A stretch of DNA of 64,000 nucleotides, from the NCBI RefSeq assembly GCF_019084045.1, contig NZ_JAHRED010000001.1:62001-126000 (forward strand), given 5' to 3'. Origin of the DNA: Paeniglutamicibacter quisquiliarum (lineage in GTDB: Bacteria > Actinomycetota > Actinomycetes > Actinomycetales > Micrococcaceae). Each line of letters starts with the position of its first letter. Within the stretch, counting starts at the first letter, position 1. Position numbers and translations under genes: made by a program. This document shows positions 50,686 to 59,413 of the stretch, one piece after another. The notes beneath the pieces were generated by a model. That model worked only from the letters and a program-made list of their open reading frames with translations. It was not told the DNA's origin and made no database searches.

Positions 50686-52083
50686 GTGGCTTCATCTCGC
50701 CCCAGCAGTGCCAGTATCCAGGAGCGCAAGGGACTTAAGCGCGTGGTCGTCGCCTCGATGGCCGGGACGGTCGTGGAATGGTACGAATTCTTCCTGTACG
50801 CAACGGCTGCAACGCTGGTCTTCAACAAGATCTTCTTCCCCGAGGCCGCCAATGAGCTGGACAACATCATCAAGGCGTTCCTGACCTACGCCGTGGGCTT
50901 CATTGCCCGTCCGATCGGCGGCATCGTCTTTGGCCACTTCGGCGACAAGTACGGCCGCAAGCACCTGCTGCAGGTTGCCATCATCCTGGTGGGCGTCACC
51001 ACCTTCCTGATGGGCTGCCTGCCGACCTTCGACGCCATTGGCTATGCGGCGCCGATCCTGCTGGTGGTCCTGCGCTTCTTCCAGGGCTTCGCGGTCGGCG
51101 GCGAATGGGGCGGGGCGGTGCTGCTGGTCGCCGAGCACGCGCCGGACAAGGAACGCGGGTTCTGGGCATCGTGGCCGCAGGCCGCGGTGCCGGCAGGCAA
51201 CCTGCTCGCCACCGTCGTGCTGCTCGTGCTCTCCTCAACCCTTTCCGAGGAGGCGTTCCTGGCCTGGGGCTGGCGCATCGGCTTCTGGCTCTCGGTGGTC
51301 ATCGTGGCCGTGGGCTACTACGTCCGCACCCGGATTTCCGACGCGCCGATCTTCCAGGAGGCCAAGGCCGAGCTGGAGCAGAACGCGGAGGCCGGCTACG
51401 GCGTGGCCGAGGTCTTCCGCCGCTACCCGCGCGGCGTGTTCACCGCCATGGGGCTGCGGCTGGGCGAGAACATCCTCTACTACATGGTGGTGACGTTCTC
51501 GATCACCTACCTGAAGACGCAATTGAAGATGGACACCTCGACCATCCTGATGCTGATGCTGGTGGCGCACGCGATCCACTTTGCCGTGGTTCCGGTGATC
51601 GGACGCTACACGGACAAGCTGGGCCGCCGGCCGGTGTACGCGCTGGGCGCCTCGCTCATGCTGGTGTGGGGATTCGTTGCCTTCCCGCTGTTCAACACGC
51701 AAAACGACTTCGTGATCCTGCTGGTGGTCGTGGCCGGCCTGCTGGTCCACGGCCTGATGTACGCCGGGCAGCCGGCCATCATGGCGGAGATGTTCCCGAC
51801 CCGCATGCGCTACTCCGGGGTCTCGCTGGGCTACCAGGTGACCTCGATCGTGGCCGGTTCCATGGCCCCGATCATCGCCACCTTCCTGCTGAGCATCTAC
51901 GGGTCGTGGGTGCCGGTGGCCATCTACATCGGCATCGCCGCGATCATCACCCTGGCCGTCGTGTACTCCATGCGTGAAACCAACGGCATCTCGCTGCACG
52001 ACATCGACGAGGCCGACCGGGCCAGGACGGTCGTGATCAACACCGAGGCTTCCGAGGCCGCCGCACGCGACAGCGTGAAGTAG
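50686..52083 (+). CDS. MHS-family MFS transporter (probable 3-hydroxyisobutyrate or related acid)
   Basis: A 465-residue 12-helix symporter, strongly similar along its length to the transporter at 1189-2562 (for example VVEWYEFFLY, GGEWGGAVLLVAEH, GYQVTSIVAGSMAPIIAT). A GTG start at 50686 is preceded by GGAGG at 6 bases, which gives an N-terminus of the same length as the paralog. It converges with LysR copy 2 across a hairpin. The neighbouring mmsB and mmsA suggest 3-hydroxyisobutyrate or a related branched acid as substrate. Confidence 0.86.
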   Translation: MASSRPSSASIQERKGLKRVVVASMAGTVVEWYEFFLYATAATLVFNKIFFPEAANELDNIIKAFLTYAVGFIARPIGGIVFGHFGDKYGRKHLLQVAIILVGVTTFLMGCLPTFDAIGYAAPILLVVLRFFQGFAVGGEWGGAVLLVAEHAPDKERGFWASWPQAAVPAGNLLATVVLLVLSSTLSEEAFLAWGWRIGFWLSVVIVAVGYYVRTRISDAPIFQEAKAELEQNAEAGYGVAEVFRRYPRGVFTAMGLRLGENILYYMVVTFSITYLKTQLKMDTSTILMLMLVAHAIHFAVVPVIGRYTDKLGRRPVYALGASLMLVWGFVAFPLFNTQNDFVILLVVVAGLLVHGLMYAGQPAIMAEMFPTRMRYSGVSLGYQVTSIVAGSMAPIIATFLLSIYGSWVPVAIYIGIAAIITLAVVYSMRETNGISLHDIDEADRARTVVINTEASEAAARDSVK

Positions 52084-52114
52084 CCGCACCGGCGAAGGGG
52101 CCGCGATGCAACCA

Positions 52115-52150
52115 TGCCCGGGGGAGCGGCGATCGCCGCCTCCCCGGGCA
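52115..52150. terminator. Long hairpin between convergent genes
   Basis: A nearly continuous 18-bp inverted repeat with two mismatches (TGCCCGGGGGAG at the left, CTCCCCGGGCA at the right) is centred on the palindrome GGCGATCGCC. It lies between the MHS and LysR stops. No T runs follow. Confidence 0.65.
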
Positions 52151-52166
52151 GGTGCGTGCCCGGGCC

Positions 52167-53045
52167 CTAGGCCGCGGCCTGCGCCATCGCGGCAACCGCC
52201 GCCAGGACCGCGGGATTGCGCAGCGCCTCCTCGCGTCCCACCACCCAATATGTGGCGGCATGCGCGTAGTCGCCGGGCAACAGGCGGACCAAATCGTCCT
52301 CGAGGTCGGCGAGGAAGTCGGGCAGGATCCCGATCCCGGCCGCGGCCTTGGTCGCCGCGATGTGCGAGAACACGCTGGTGGAGGTGATGCCCCGGGGCAT
52401 CGGCGGCAGCGCTTCGGTCGCGCTGTCCAGCTCGTCGATGGTCAGCGCGGATTCCACGTAGTAGTTCAGCCGGTGCGAAACGAGCTCGGCGATGGCCTGC
52501 GGCTCCCCGTGCAGGGCAAGGTACTCGCGGGAGGCGTAGAGCCCCAGGTGGTAGGTGAGCAGCTCGGTCGCCACGGCCTTGTGCACGTGGGGCTTGCCCA
52601 CGACGACTTCCAGGTCGACGCCCGAGCGGGTCTGCCGGGCGCGCTGGGTGGCGCTCATGAGTTCGACTGCAAGCCGCGGGTGCTGGCGTTGCAGCGCGGC
52701 CATGGCCGGGGTGGCAAAGTGCGCGGCAAAGGCGTCGGGCACCCCGATGCGCACCGTGCCGGCGAGTTCGCCTCCGGTCCGTGTCTCGGTGAGGCCCGCG
52801 ACCGCCCGTTCGATCTCCTCGGCCGCGCCCAGGGCGCGCCTCCCCAGGTCGGTGACCTCCCAGCCGGCCGGGGTGCGCGTGAGCACGCGGCCGCCCATGG
52901 CCTTCTCCAGCGCCGCGATGCGGCGGGACACCGTGGAGTGGTTCACCCCCAGCACGTCGGCGGCCGCCGTGTAGCGGCCCAGGCGCGCCACCGAGAGAAA
53001 GGTGATCAGGGATTCGAGGTGGTGGTGGTCGATGCTGCGTTCCAT
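52167..53045 (-). CDS. LysR-family regulator of the MHS/mmsBA unit
   Basis: A 292-residue LysR. Helix-turn-helix residues about 8-65 (LSVARLGRYTAAADVLGVNH, STVSRRIAALEKAMGGRVLT) are followed by the effector domain. It is a paralog of the LysR at 2718-3650. The start MERSIDHHH is one of several in-frame ATGs (others at about 53060 and 53081) and lacks a clear ribosome site. It is divergent from mmsBA and convergent with its MHS transporter. A perfect palindrome lies just before the start. Confidence 0.84.
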   Translation of the reverse strand: MERSIDHHHLESLITFLSVARLGRYTAAADVLGVNHSTVSRRIAALEKAMGGRVLTRTPAGWEVTDLGRRALGAAEEIERAVAGLTETRTGGELAGTVRIGVPDAFAAHFATPAMAALQRQHPRLAVELMSATQRARQTRSGVDLEVVVGKPHVHKAVATELLTYHLGLYASREYLALHGEPQAIAELVSHRLNYYVESALTIDELDSATEALPPMPRGITSTSVFSHIAATKAAAGIGILPDFLADLEDDLVRLLPGDYAHAATYWVVGREEALRNPAVLAAVAAMAQAAA

Positions 53046-53053
53046 GCACTCAT

Positions 53054-53069
53054 TGTGCATTGATGCACA
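53054..53069. promoter_or_regulatory. Putative LysR operator, copy 2 (perfect palindrome)
   Basis: TGTGCATTGATGCACA has perfect 7-base arms around TG. It lies between the divergent LysR and mmsB genes, close to the LysR start. Related elements occur at 2671-2686 and 50533-50548. Confidence 0.65.
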
Positions 53070-53177
53070 TGAGTGGTGCAAACCTGGGCCCGCGATGTGC
53101 GTTGAACGCGAGGATATTCGCCCCTAGTGTGGTGCCTATCACGGCCCGAGCGGGCAGGGAACGGCACAGGAGGAATC

Positions 53178-54098
53178 ATGGCAGTTTACGGCTGGATCGG
53201 ACTCGGAAACATGGGAGGCCCGATGACCGCGAATCTCGTGGCGGCCGGGCACCAGGTCAAGGGCTACGACCTGAACCCGGATGCCTGCATCGCGGCCAAG
53301 GAACGCGGCGTCGAGATCGCGGGCAGCATCGCCGAGGCGGTGCAGGGATCCGACGCGGTCTTCACCATGCTGCCCAAGGGCGAACACGTGCGCGCCGTGT
53401 ACGAGGGCGAGAACGGGATCTGGGCCCACGCCGGTGCCGACACCCTGCTGCTGGACAGCTCGACGGTCGACATCGAGACCTCGCGCTTCTGCCACGAGGG
53501 CTCCAGCGCCCGCGGGCTGAAGTTCGTCGACGCCCCGGTCTCCGGCGGGATCTCCGGAGCCGCCGCGGCGACCCTGGCCTTCATGGTCGGGGGACTGGAG
53601 GAGCACACCGCCGAGGCCGTCGGGCACATCGAGCCGATGGCGGGCAAGACCATCGTCGCGGGCGCCGCGACGGCGGGCATCGCCGCGAAGATCTGCAACA
53701 ACATGATGCTCTTCATCGACCTGATGGCCTCGGCCGAGGGTTCCCAGCTGGCCGAAAAGCTTGGGCTGGATCCGAAGGTCTTCTGGGAGATCGCCTCGGT
53801 CTCCTCCGGACGCTCGTGGGCGCAGCAGACCTGGTACCCGGTGCCGGGGGTCATCGACAGCGCTGCGGCCAACAACAACTTTGACGCCACCTTCCGGGTG
53901 GACCTGGCCCGCAAGGACGTGGGCCTGGCCCTGGACGCCGGGGAGATGACCGGGGTCAAGCTCCCCGCCGCGACCCTGGCGCGCGAGCACTTTGATGCAC
54001 TGATTGCCGAGGGGCTCGGGGGGAAGGACTGCTCGCTGATCGTCAAGAACGTTTCACCCGACGGCACCGTTGCCGGCTACACCCAGGAGAAGAAGTAA
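53178..54098 (+). CDS. mmsB: 3-hydroxyisobutyrate dehydrogenase
   Basis: A 306-residue beta-hydroxyacid dehydrogenase that oxidises 3-hydroxyisobutyrate to methylmalonate semialdehyde. It has the Rossmann motif IGLGNMGGPMTANL, DAPVSGGISGAAAATLAFMV for substrate binding and Lys171 in AAKICNNMM as the catalytic Lys. The ATG follows CAGGAGGAATC. It is followed by mmsA after 2 bases, so one operon is clear. Its start follows the LysR divergent promoter. Confidence 0.9.
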   Translation: MAVYGWIGLGNMGGPMTANLVAAGHQVKGYDLNPDACIAAKERGVEIAGSIAEAVQGSDAVFTMLPKGEHVRAVYEGENGIWAHAGADTLLLDSSTVDIETSRFCHEGSSARGLKFVDAPVSGGISGAAAATLAFMVGGLEEHTAEAVGHIEPMAGKTIVAGAATAGIAAKICNNMMLFIDLMASAEGSQLAEKLGLDPKVFWEIASVSSGRSWAQQTWYPVPGVIDSAAANNNFDATFRVDLARKDVGLALDAGEMTGVKLPAATLAREHFDALIAEGLGGKDCSLIVKNVSPDGTVAGYTQEKK

Positions 54099-54100
54099 CC

Positions 54101-55609
54101 ATGTCGCAGACCCTTGAACAGCTGGCCGTGACCACCATCGGCCACCGCATCGGCGGCACGTCCGTCACCGACTCCGAACGCTTCGGCCCTGTCTACAACC
54201 CCGCAACCGGCGAGCAAACCGGCCAGGTCGCCCTGGCCAGCGCGCAGACCGTGCGCGACGCGGTGACCACGGCCGCGGCAGCCCAGCGCGACTGGCGCCG
54301 GCTCGGCCTGGCCAAGCGCAGCCAGATCCTCTTCAAGGTGCGCCAGCTCATCGACGAGCGCCGCGCCGAACTCGGCGCCATCATCACCGCCGAGCATGGC
54401 AAGGTGCTCTCCGACGCCGACGGCGAGATCGTCCGCGGCCTGGAAAACGTGGACTTCTGCACCGGGCTGATGCACCACCTCAAGGGCGAATACGCCGAAC
54501 AGGTCGCCACCGGCGTGGACGTGCACCAGACCCGCCAGCCCCTGGGCGTGGTCGCCTGCATCACCCCGTTCAACTTCCCCGCGATGGTTCCGCTGTGGAT
54601 GATCACCACCGCGATCGCCGCCGGCAACGCCGTGATCCTCAAGCCCAGCGAGCGCAACCCCTCGGCCGCGAACTGGATCGCCGCGATCTTCGAGGAGGCG
54701 GGCCTGCCGGCGGGCATCCTCAACGTGGTGCACGGGGATAAGGAAGCCGTTGACGAGATCCTGGAAAACCCCGGGATCACCGGCGTCTCCTTCGTGGGCT
54801 CCACGCCGATCGCCAAGTACGTGTATTCCACCGCCGCTGCCAACGGCAAACGGGTCCAGGCACTGGGGGGTGCCAAGAACCACATGGTCGTCATGCCCGA
54901 CGCGGACCTTGACGCCGCCGCGGATGCGGCGATCTCCGGTGCCTATGGCTCGGCCGGGGAACGCTGCATGGCCGTTTCGGTCGTCGTGGCCGTCGGCTCG
55001 ATCGCCGACGAGCTCGTCGCCAAGATCTCCGCGCGCATCCCCGGCCTGAAGGTCGGCGACGGCACGGACCCGGAGTCAGAGATGGGCCCGCTGATCACCG
55101 CCGCCGCACGTGAGAGGGTGGCGGGATTCATCGCCTCTGCCCAGGAAGAAGGTGCCGACGTGTTGGTCGATGGCCGAGACCAGCACTTCGATTCGAACGG
55201 CTTCTTCATCGGGGTCTCGCTCATTGACCACGTCAAGCCCGGCATGCGGGTCTACGACGAGGAGATCTTCGGACCCGTTCTTGCCGTGGTGCGCGTGGAC
55301 GACTACGCCGCGGCCGTGGAGCTGATCAACTCGAACCGGTTCGCCAACGGCACCGCGGTCTTCACCCGCGACGGCAAGACCGCCAGGGAATACGAGTTCG
55401 ACATCGAGGTCGGGATGGTGGGCATCAACGTGCCGATCCCGGTGCCCATCGGGGCCTTCAGCTTCGGCGGGTGGAAGGACTCGCTCTTCGGCGACACCCA
55501 CATGTACGGGCCAGAATCCTTCAACTTCTACACCCGGCGCAAGGTCGTCACCAGCCGCTGGCCCGATCCGAGCGAATCCCAGATCGAATTGGGATTCCCC
55601 ACGCACTGA
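54101..55609 (+). CDS. mmsA: Methylmalonate-semialdehyde dehydrogenase (CoA-acylating)
   Basis: A 502-residue aldehyde dehydrogenase superfamily member with the catalytic Cys289 in SAGERCMAVS. The features CITPFNFPAMVPLWMI, FVGSTPIAKYVYSTA and PIPVPIGAFSFGGWKDS are those of CoA-acylating methylmalonate-semialdehyde dehydrogenases; the usual general-base Glu of other aldehyde dehydrogenases is not apparent. It makes propionyl-CoA from methylmalonate semialdehyde. It is the last gene of the operon before a strong terminator. Confidence 0.92.
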   Translation: MSQTLEQLAVTTIGHRIGGTSVTDSERFGPVYNPATGEQTGQVALASAQTVRDAVTTAAAAQRDWRRLGLAKRSQILFKVRQLIDERRAELGAIITAEHGKVLSDADGEIVRGLENVDFCTGLMHHLKGEYAEQVATGVDVHQTRQPLGVVACITPFNFPAMVPLWMITTAIAAGNAVILKPSERNPSAANWIAAIFEEAGLPAGILNVVHGDKEAVDEILENPGITGVSFVGSTPIAKYVYSTAAANGKRVQALGGAKNHMVVMPDADLDAAADAAISGAYGSAGERCMAVSVVVAVGSIADELVAKISARIPGLKVGDGTDPESEMGPLITAAARERVAGFIASAQEEGADVLVDGRDQHFDSNGFFIGVSLIDHVKPGMRVYDEEIFGPVLAVVRVDDYAAAVELINSNRFANGTAVFTRDGKTAREYEFDIEVGMVGINVPIPVPIGAFSFGGWKDSLFGDTHMYGPESFNFYTRRKVVTSRWPDPSESQIELGFPTH

Positions 55610-55623
55610 CCACGTCTCCGCTG

Positions 55624-55666
55624 CAGGATGGGTCGGGACCCCCTCAGGGGCTCCCGACCCATCCTG
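55624..55666 (+). terminator. Terminator after mmsA
   Basis: CAGGATGGGTCGGGA (55624-55638) pairs perfectly with TCCCGACCCATCCTG (55652-55666). The stem is 15 bp with a short loop. No T run follows. Confidence 0.8.
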
Positions 55667-55727
55667 CCGCGGGGATCGCCGAACACAGCCAGAGAATTAG
55701 TTTTGACCCAGGACAGGATGACGCGAC

Positions 55728-56729
55728 ATGACCGAGACCATGAACTCCGTGGTGGTTGCCGAATACGGAGGCCCCGAAAGCCTTGAAATCCGGCAGGTCG
55801 GACGCCCTGCCCCCGGCGCTGGCCAGGTCCTGGTGCGGTTGTCCGTCGCCGGGGTGAACTACCTTGACGTCGCACAACGCAAGGGGGCGACGCCACTGCA
55901 GGCCCCGTTCCCTGCAGGGGTCGAGGGCGTTGGAGTCGTCGAGGCACTGGGCGGGGAGGTCACCGGGCTTGTCTCCGGACAGCGCGTGGGATGGCTGGCC
56001 GGAGGCCAGGGGAGCTTCTCCGAGTTCGCGGTGGTCGATGCCTCCAAGGTGGTGTCGATCCCCGACAGCATCGACGACGCCGTGGCCGTGGCCGCGCTGA
56101 TGCAGGGCATCACTGCCCACTACCTGGTGCACGACACCTATGCCGTCGGCCCAGGCGACGCCGTGCTTATCCATGCGGCAGCCGGGGGAGTGGGCCAATG
56201 GCTGACACAAATCGCAAAGCTCAAGGGTGCACGGGTCATTGGGACGGTTTCCACCAAGGCCAAACAGAACGTGGCGCTGGCCAACGGGGCGGATGAGGTC
56301 ATCGGCTACGACGGGTTTGCCGACAAGGTCCGCGAGCTCACCGGAGGGGAAGGCGCATCGGTCGTCTACGACGGGGTCGGGAAGGAGACCTTCGACGAAA
56401 GCCTGCGGGCCCTGCGGATACGCGGCGTGCTGGTCGCGATCGGCGGCGCCAGCGGGCCGATTCCAACCTTGGATGTGAACTCGCTGGCCGGCCTTGGTTC
56501 CCTGTTCGTCACGCGGCCGACCGTGGTCCACCACGTGCGCACGGCGGAGGAAATTGCCGGGCGCGCCTCGGACATCTTCGACTGGATCGCTTCGGGGGCC
56601 ATCAAGGTTCCCCAGGTGACGCAGTACGGCATCGTCGATGTTGCCGAGGCGTTCAGGGCGCTGGAATCCCGCAGCACCACGGGCAAGTTGGTCCTCAAGC
56701 ACTCGACAAACAGCCGCCGCATGGAGTAA
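55728..56729 (+). CDS. NADPH:quinone oxidoreductase, zinc-independent MDR family
   Basis: A 333-residue quinone oxidoreductase of the QorA type. It starts MTETMNSVVVAEYGGPESLE and has AGVNYLDVAQRKG, the nucleotide-binding HAAAGGVGQWLTQIAKL and the late TGKLVLK. There are no structural zinc Cys residues. It is monocistronic. A role in NADPH-dependent reduction of quinones from aromatic degradation is possible but inferred. Confidence 0.87.
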   Translation: MTETMNSVVVAEYGGPESLEIRQVGRPAPGAGQVLVRLSVAGVNYLDVAQRKGATPLQAPFPAGVEGVGVVEALGGEVTGLVSGQRVGWLAGGQGSFSEFAVVDASKVVSIPDSIDDAVAVAALMQGITAHYLVHDTYAVGPGDAVLIHAAAGGVGQWLTQIAKLKGARVIGTVSTKAKQNVALANGADEVIGYDGFADKVRELTGGEGASVVYDGVGKETFDESLRALRIRGVLVAIGGASGPIPTLDVNSLAGLGSLFVTRPTVVHHVRTAEEIAGRASDIFDWIASGAIKVPQVTQYGIVDVAEAFRALESRSTTGKLVLKHSTNSRRME

Positions 56730-56903
56730 CCGTCGTGCCCGGACGGATGGGTCCGTATCCGGCCGGCTCCCGGGGCAGTCAATCTTGTCCGACGGCGTCG
56801 TACGCGGGATCTTAATGCGCGGTTCACCTCCTCGTGGCCGCAGCGTTGTCCGGGGAGGGCAGCGTGGTGGGTGTCCGTCCCCGACACCGAAGGAACCCCC
56901 ACC

Positions 56904-58112
56904 ATGAAGTTTCGCACCCTCACGCTTGGCACCCTGGCCGCCTGCATGCTCGCCGGTCTGGCAAGCCCCGCCGTTGCCGCCCCGGCCGCCGAGCAGGAAA
57001 CCGCATCGCCCATCCTGATTGGCCACCGCGGTGCCGCTGGTGTCGCACCGGAGAACACCCTGGCCGCTGTCAAGGCCGGCAGCCAGTCGGGTGCCGACTT
57101 CGTCGAGATCGACATCCAGCTCTCCAGCGACGGCGTCCCGTTCATCTTCCACGACGAGACCGCGGCCCGCACGACCAACGTCGCCGACGTCTTCCCGGAC
57201 CGCGTCAACGACCCGATCACGTCCTTCACCTGGAACGAGCTGCAGCAGCTCGACGCCGGATCCTACTTCTCGGCCGACTTCGCCGGCGAGAAGATCCCGC
57301 ACTTCGATGCGGTGGCCGACGTGCTCACCGGCGAAACCGGCGTCTTCATCGAGATCAAGTCCCCGGCCAAGTCCCCGGGCGTCGAGCAGGTCGTCGCCGA
57401 TGCGCTGGCCACCGACGCCGAGTGGAGCGCACTGGAGAAGGCCGGCAAGATCGAGGTCCTGGGCTTCGATGCCACCTCCAACAAGGCCTTCGCCGAGCTG
57501 GCCCCGGAGGTCCCGCTGCAGCAGCTGACCGGCACCGTCCCGAGCGCGGAAATCCTGGCCGACTACGCCACCTACGCCGATGCCTTCGGCACCAGCTACC
57601 GGACCCTTGACGCCGCCGGTGCCGCACGGGTCAAGGACGCCGGGTTGGGGCTCGGCGTCTACACGGTGAACTCCACGCAGGCCGCGGATGCCGCCCTGGA
57701 ACTGGGCGTCGAGCGCATCACCGGCGACTTCCCGCAGCAGGTCGACCGCCACCTGGACGGCAAGAAGGTGTTCCCGTCCAACAACGGCATCGTCGTCGCC
57801 GGTGCTGTCAACGACGTCCCGGGCAACGACCTGCAGCCGGAAACCGGCGAGCACGTCATCCTCGCCAACGAGGGCAACCGCACCATCGACGTCAGCGGCT
57901 ACGTGCTGCGCGACGCAGCCAACAACATCCTGCGCGTCGGCGAGGGCTTCAAGCTCACGCCGGGTGCCGAGCTGCGGGTGTTCTCGGGACCGGGAACCAA
58001 CAGCGCCGAGGCGTTCTACCTGGGCGGCGATACCGCGGTCCTGAACAACGGCGGCGACTCGATCGGCCTCTGGGATTCCAAGGGCCGGTTGCTGGACACC
58101 TTCGCCAACTAG
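56904..58112 (+). CDS. Secreted glycerophosphodiester phosphodiesterase with C-terminal lamin-tail domain
   Basis: A 402-residue secreted protein. A Sec signal peptide ends near residue 26 (ASPAVA/APAAEQ). A GDPD domain (about 36-280) has GHRGAAGVAPENT with catalytic His41, EIDIQLSSDG and IFHDE. A lamin-tail domain (about 300-402: NEGNRTIDVSGYVLRDAA, GEGFKLTPGAELRVFSG) follows. The start at 56904 follows GAAGGAACCC. It probably hydrolyses glycerophosphodiesters or teichoic-acid-type polymers outside the cell. No RNA or operator signal was recognised in the 174-base upstream gap. Confidence 0.85.
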   Translation: MKFRTLTLGTLAACMLAGLASPAVAAPAAEQETASPILIGHRGAAGVAPENTLAAVKAGSQSGADFVEIDIQLSSDGVPFIFHDETAARTTNVADVFPDRVNDPITSFTWNELQQLDAGSYFSADFAGEKIPHFDAVADVLTGETGVFIEIKSPAKSPGVEQVVADALATDAEWSALEKAGKIEVLGFDATSNKAFAELAPEVPLQQLTGTVPSAEILADYATYADAFGTSYRTLDAAGAARVKDAGLGLGVYTVNSTQAADAALELGVERITGDFPQQVDRHLDGKKVFPSNNGIVVAGAVNDVPGNDLQPETGEHVILANEGNRTIDVSGYVLRDAANNILRVGEGFKLTPGAELRVFSGPGTNSAEAFYLGGDTAVLNNGGDSIGLWDSKGRLLDTFAN

Positions 58113-58142
58113 TACCGGCTTCCCCGCAAGCCGCCCCCGGAC

Positions 58143-58182
58143 GGCAGTGCCCACCCCAATCGCTCTACGGGTGGGCACTGCC
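58143..58182. terminator. Terminator after the phosphodiesterase
   Basis: A perfect 14-bp stem, GGCAGTGCCCACCC (58143-58156) with GGGTGGGCACTGCC (58169-58182), followed by TT. It is between convergent genes and marks the sharp boundary to the lower-G+C McrBC region. Confidence 0.88.
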
Positions 58183-58233
58183 TTGTGCGTTTCCTACATC
58201 CACGGACCTTTCGTTGGACACAGCACGTTCCAG

Positions 58234-59409
58234 CTATCCAGAACCTGCAATCGTAGAAGCCAGCTTTGACATCTGCCGAAGTAAGGCGGATGGTGGCAAC
58301 GCCAGGTCCACAGCATGGCAATGGATGGTGGTCTGGTGACCAATGATGTCATGTACGCGCGTGTATTCCTGGCCTTGGGCGTATACGAGGTGCCCGCCAT
58401 CAAGTCCGAAGCGGACGCAGTAAGCCAGCATCTGGTAGATGTCGCCATTAGGGTATTTCATGGACTCAGGAGCCTTGTACTTGGCATCGATGATGGCCAG
58501 TTGTTGGTCGGCACCGTGCCAAACGAGGTCCGGCCGGAGTGCCAGCGTTGCTCCTTTATCGAGAAACGCTCCGGTCTCCTGCCGTGTTGCTTTACCGCTA
58601 ATGTCGGCAAGGTTGTTGGCCAAGGTGACAGTGACGAAGTCTTCGAAGATCTTCCACATGTCGAAAAGAAACGCACTGGCTGTCAGCTGGCCCTTGACGT
58701 GTTCCACCGAGGAGTTTCGGAGAATCATTTCCGAGAGGAACAACGCCGGACGGTATCTGGAATTGAGCCTGGTGTAGTGGATAGTTGGTAGCTCCTGACC
58801 TGGAACTAGCAGCGTGACGCCTTCAAATGACTGCGTCAGTTTGCGCAGGCCGGACCGGGTTGCCGAATCCAGCATTGGAAGTTTCAGCAGCCGGTGCAGA
58901 GCAGAAAAGAGCAGTCTGTTTTCTGGTACATCGATCGTGAATTCGTCGTAGACCACCTGGGCTGGCAGTGCCAGCCCTCCGCGGCGACTGATTTGCGCCG
59001 CGATGTCGAGTCGGCCGCGAACCATCGGCCGCGCCTCTTCGAAAGTTTCGTATCCTTGGACGAATCCCTGCCGCCGGACATTCGAAATTTGCTGAAGGAA
59101 AGCCACAGCCATGGCGCTCAGCAGGTTCTTGTCGCTGCCTAGTTGGATCTCGTCGGACAGCCAGAACTTCGGACATATCGCGTACTGCATCATAAAGAAC
59201 AGACGAGAGATGGGAACCTTGGGACGGATCAAGATCTGCTGGCCATCAATGCGAACAACGCCGACTTTGCGGACGTTGGCAACGGTCCATTCGCCCCCAC
59301 CCTCCGGAGTTACCGTCGCGATACGTAATCGGTTGAGCATCGAAGCAGCATCATTGGACAAGATATGGCGCTCCGGGCGGCTGCTTTCCTGTAGCTCGAG
59401 CTGCCGCAT
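58234..59409 (-). CDS. mcrC: McrC-type nuclease subunit of a type IV restriction system
   Basis: A 391-residue McrC protein. The PD-(D/E)xK core is visible as RPDLVW (Asp294) and AIIDAKYK (Asp308, Lys310). The N-terminal McrC segment FEEARPMVRGRLDIAAQISR and the DEFTIDVPENRLLFSALHRL region match the family. It starts 4 bases after the mcrB stop, so the two are coupled. It would be the endonuclease partner of the McrB-like ATPase and cut modified foreign DNA. Confidence 0.88.
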   Translation of the reverse strand: MRQLELQESSRPERHILSNDAASMLNRLRIATVTPEGGGEWTVANVRKVGVVRIDGQQILIRPKVPISRLFFMMQYAICPKFWLSDEIQLGSDKNLLSAMAVAFLQQISNVRRQGFVQGYETFEEARPMVRGRLDIAAQISRRGGLALPAQVVYDEFTIDVPENRLLFSALHRLLKLPMLDSATRSGLRKLTQSFEGVTLLVPGQELPTIHYTRLNSRYRPALFLSEMILRNSSVEHVKGQLTASAFLFDMWKIFEDFVTVTLANNLADISGKATRQETGAFLDKGATLALRPDLVWHGADQQLAIIDAKYKAPESMKYPNGDIYQMLAYCVRFGLDGGHLVYAQGQEYTRVHDIIGHQTTIHCHAVDLALPPSALLRQMSKLASTIAGSG

Positions 59410-59413
59410 GTCC

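Noticed and set aside
55644-58178. An 844-codon open frame antisense to the quinone oxidoreductase and phosphodiesterase genes
   Set aside because: Composition is that of an antisense shadow, and both sense genes are well supported by motifs and signals.
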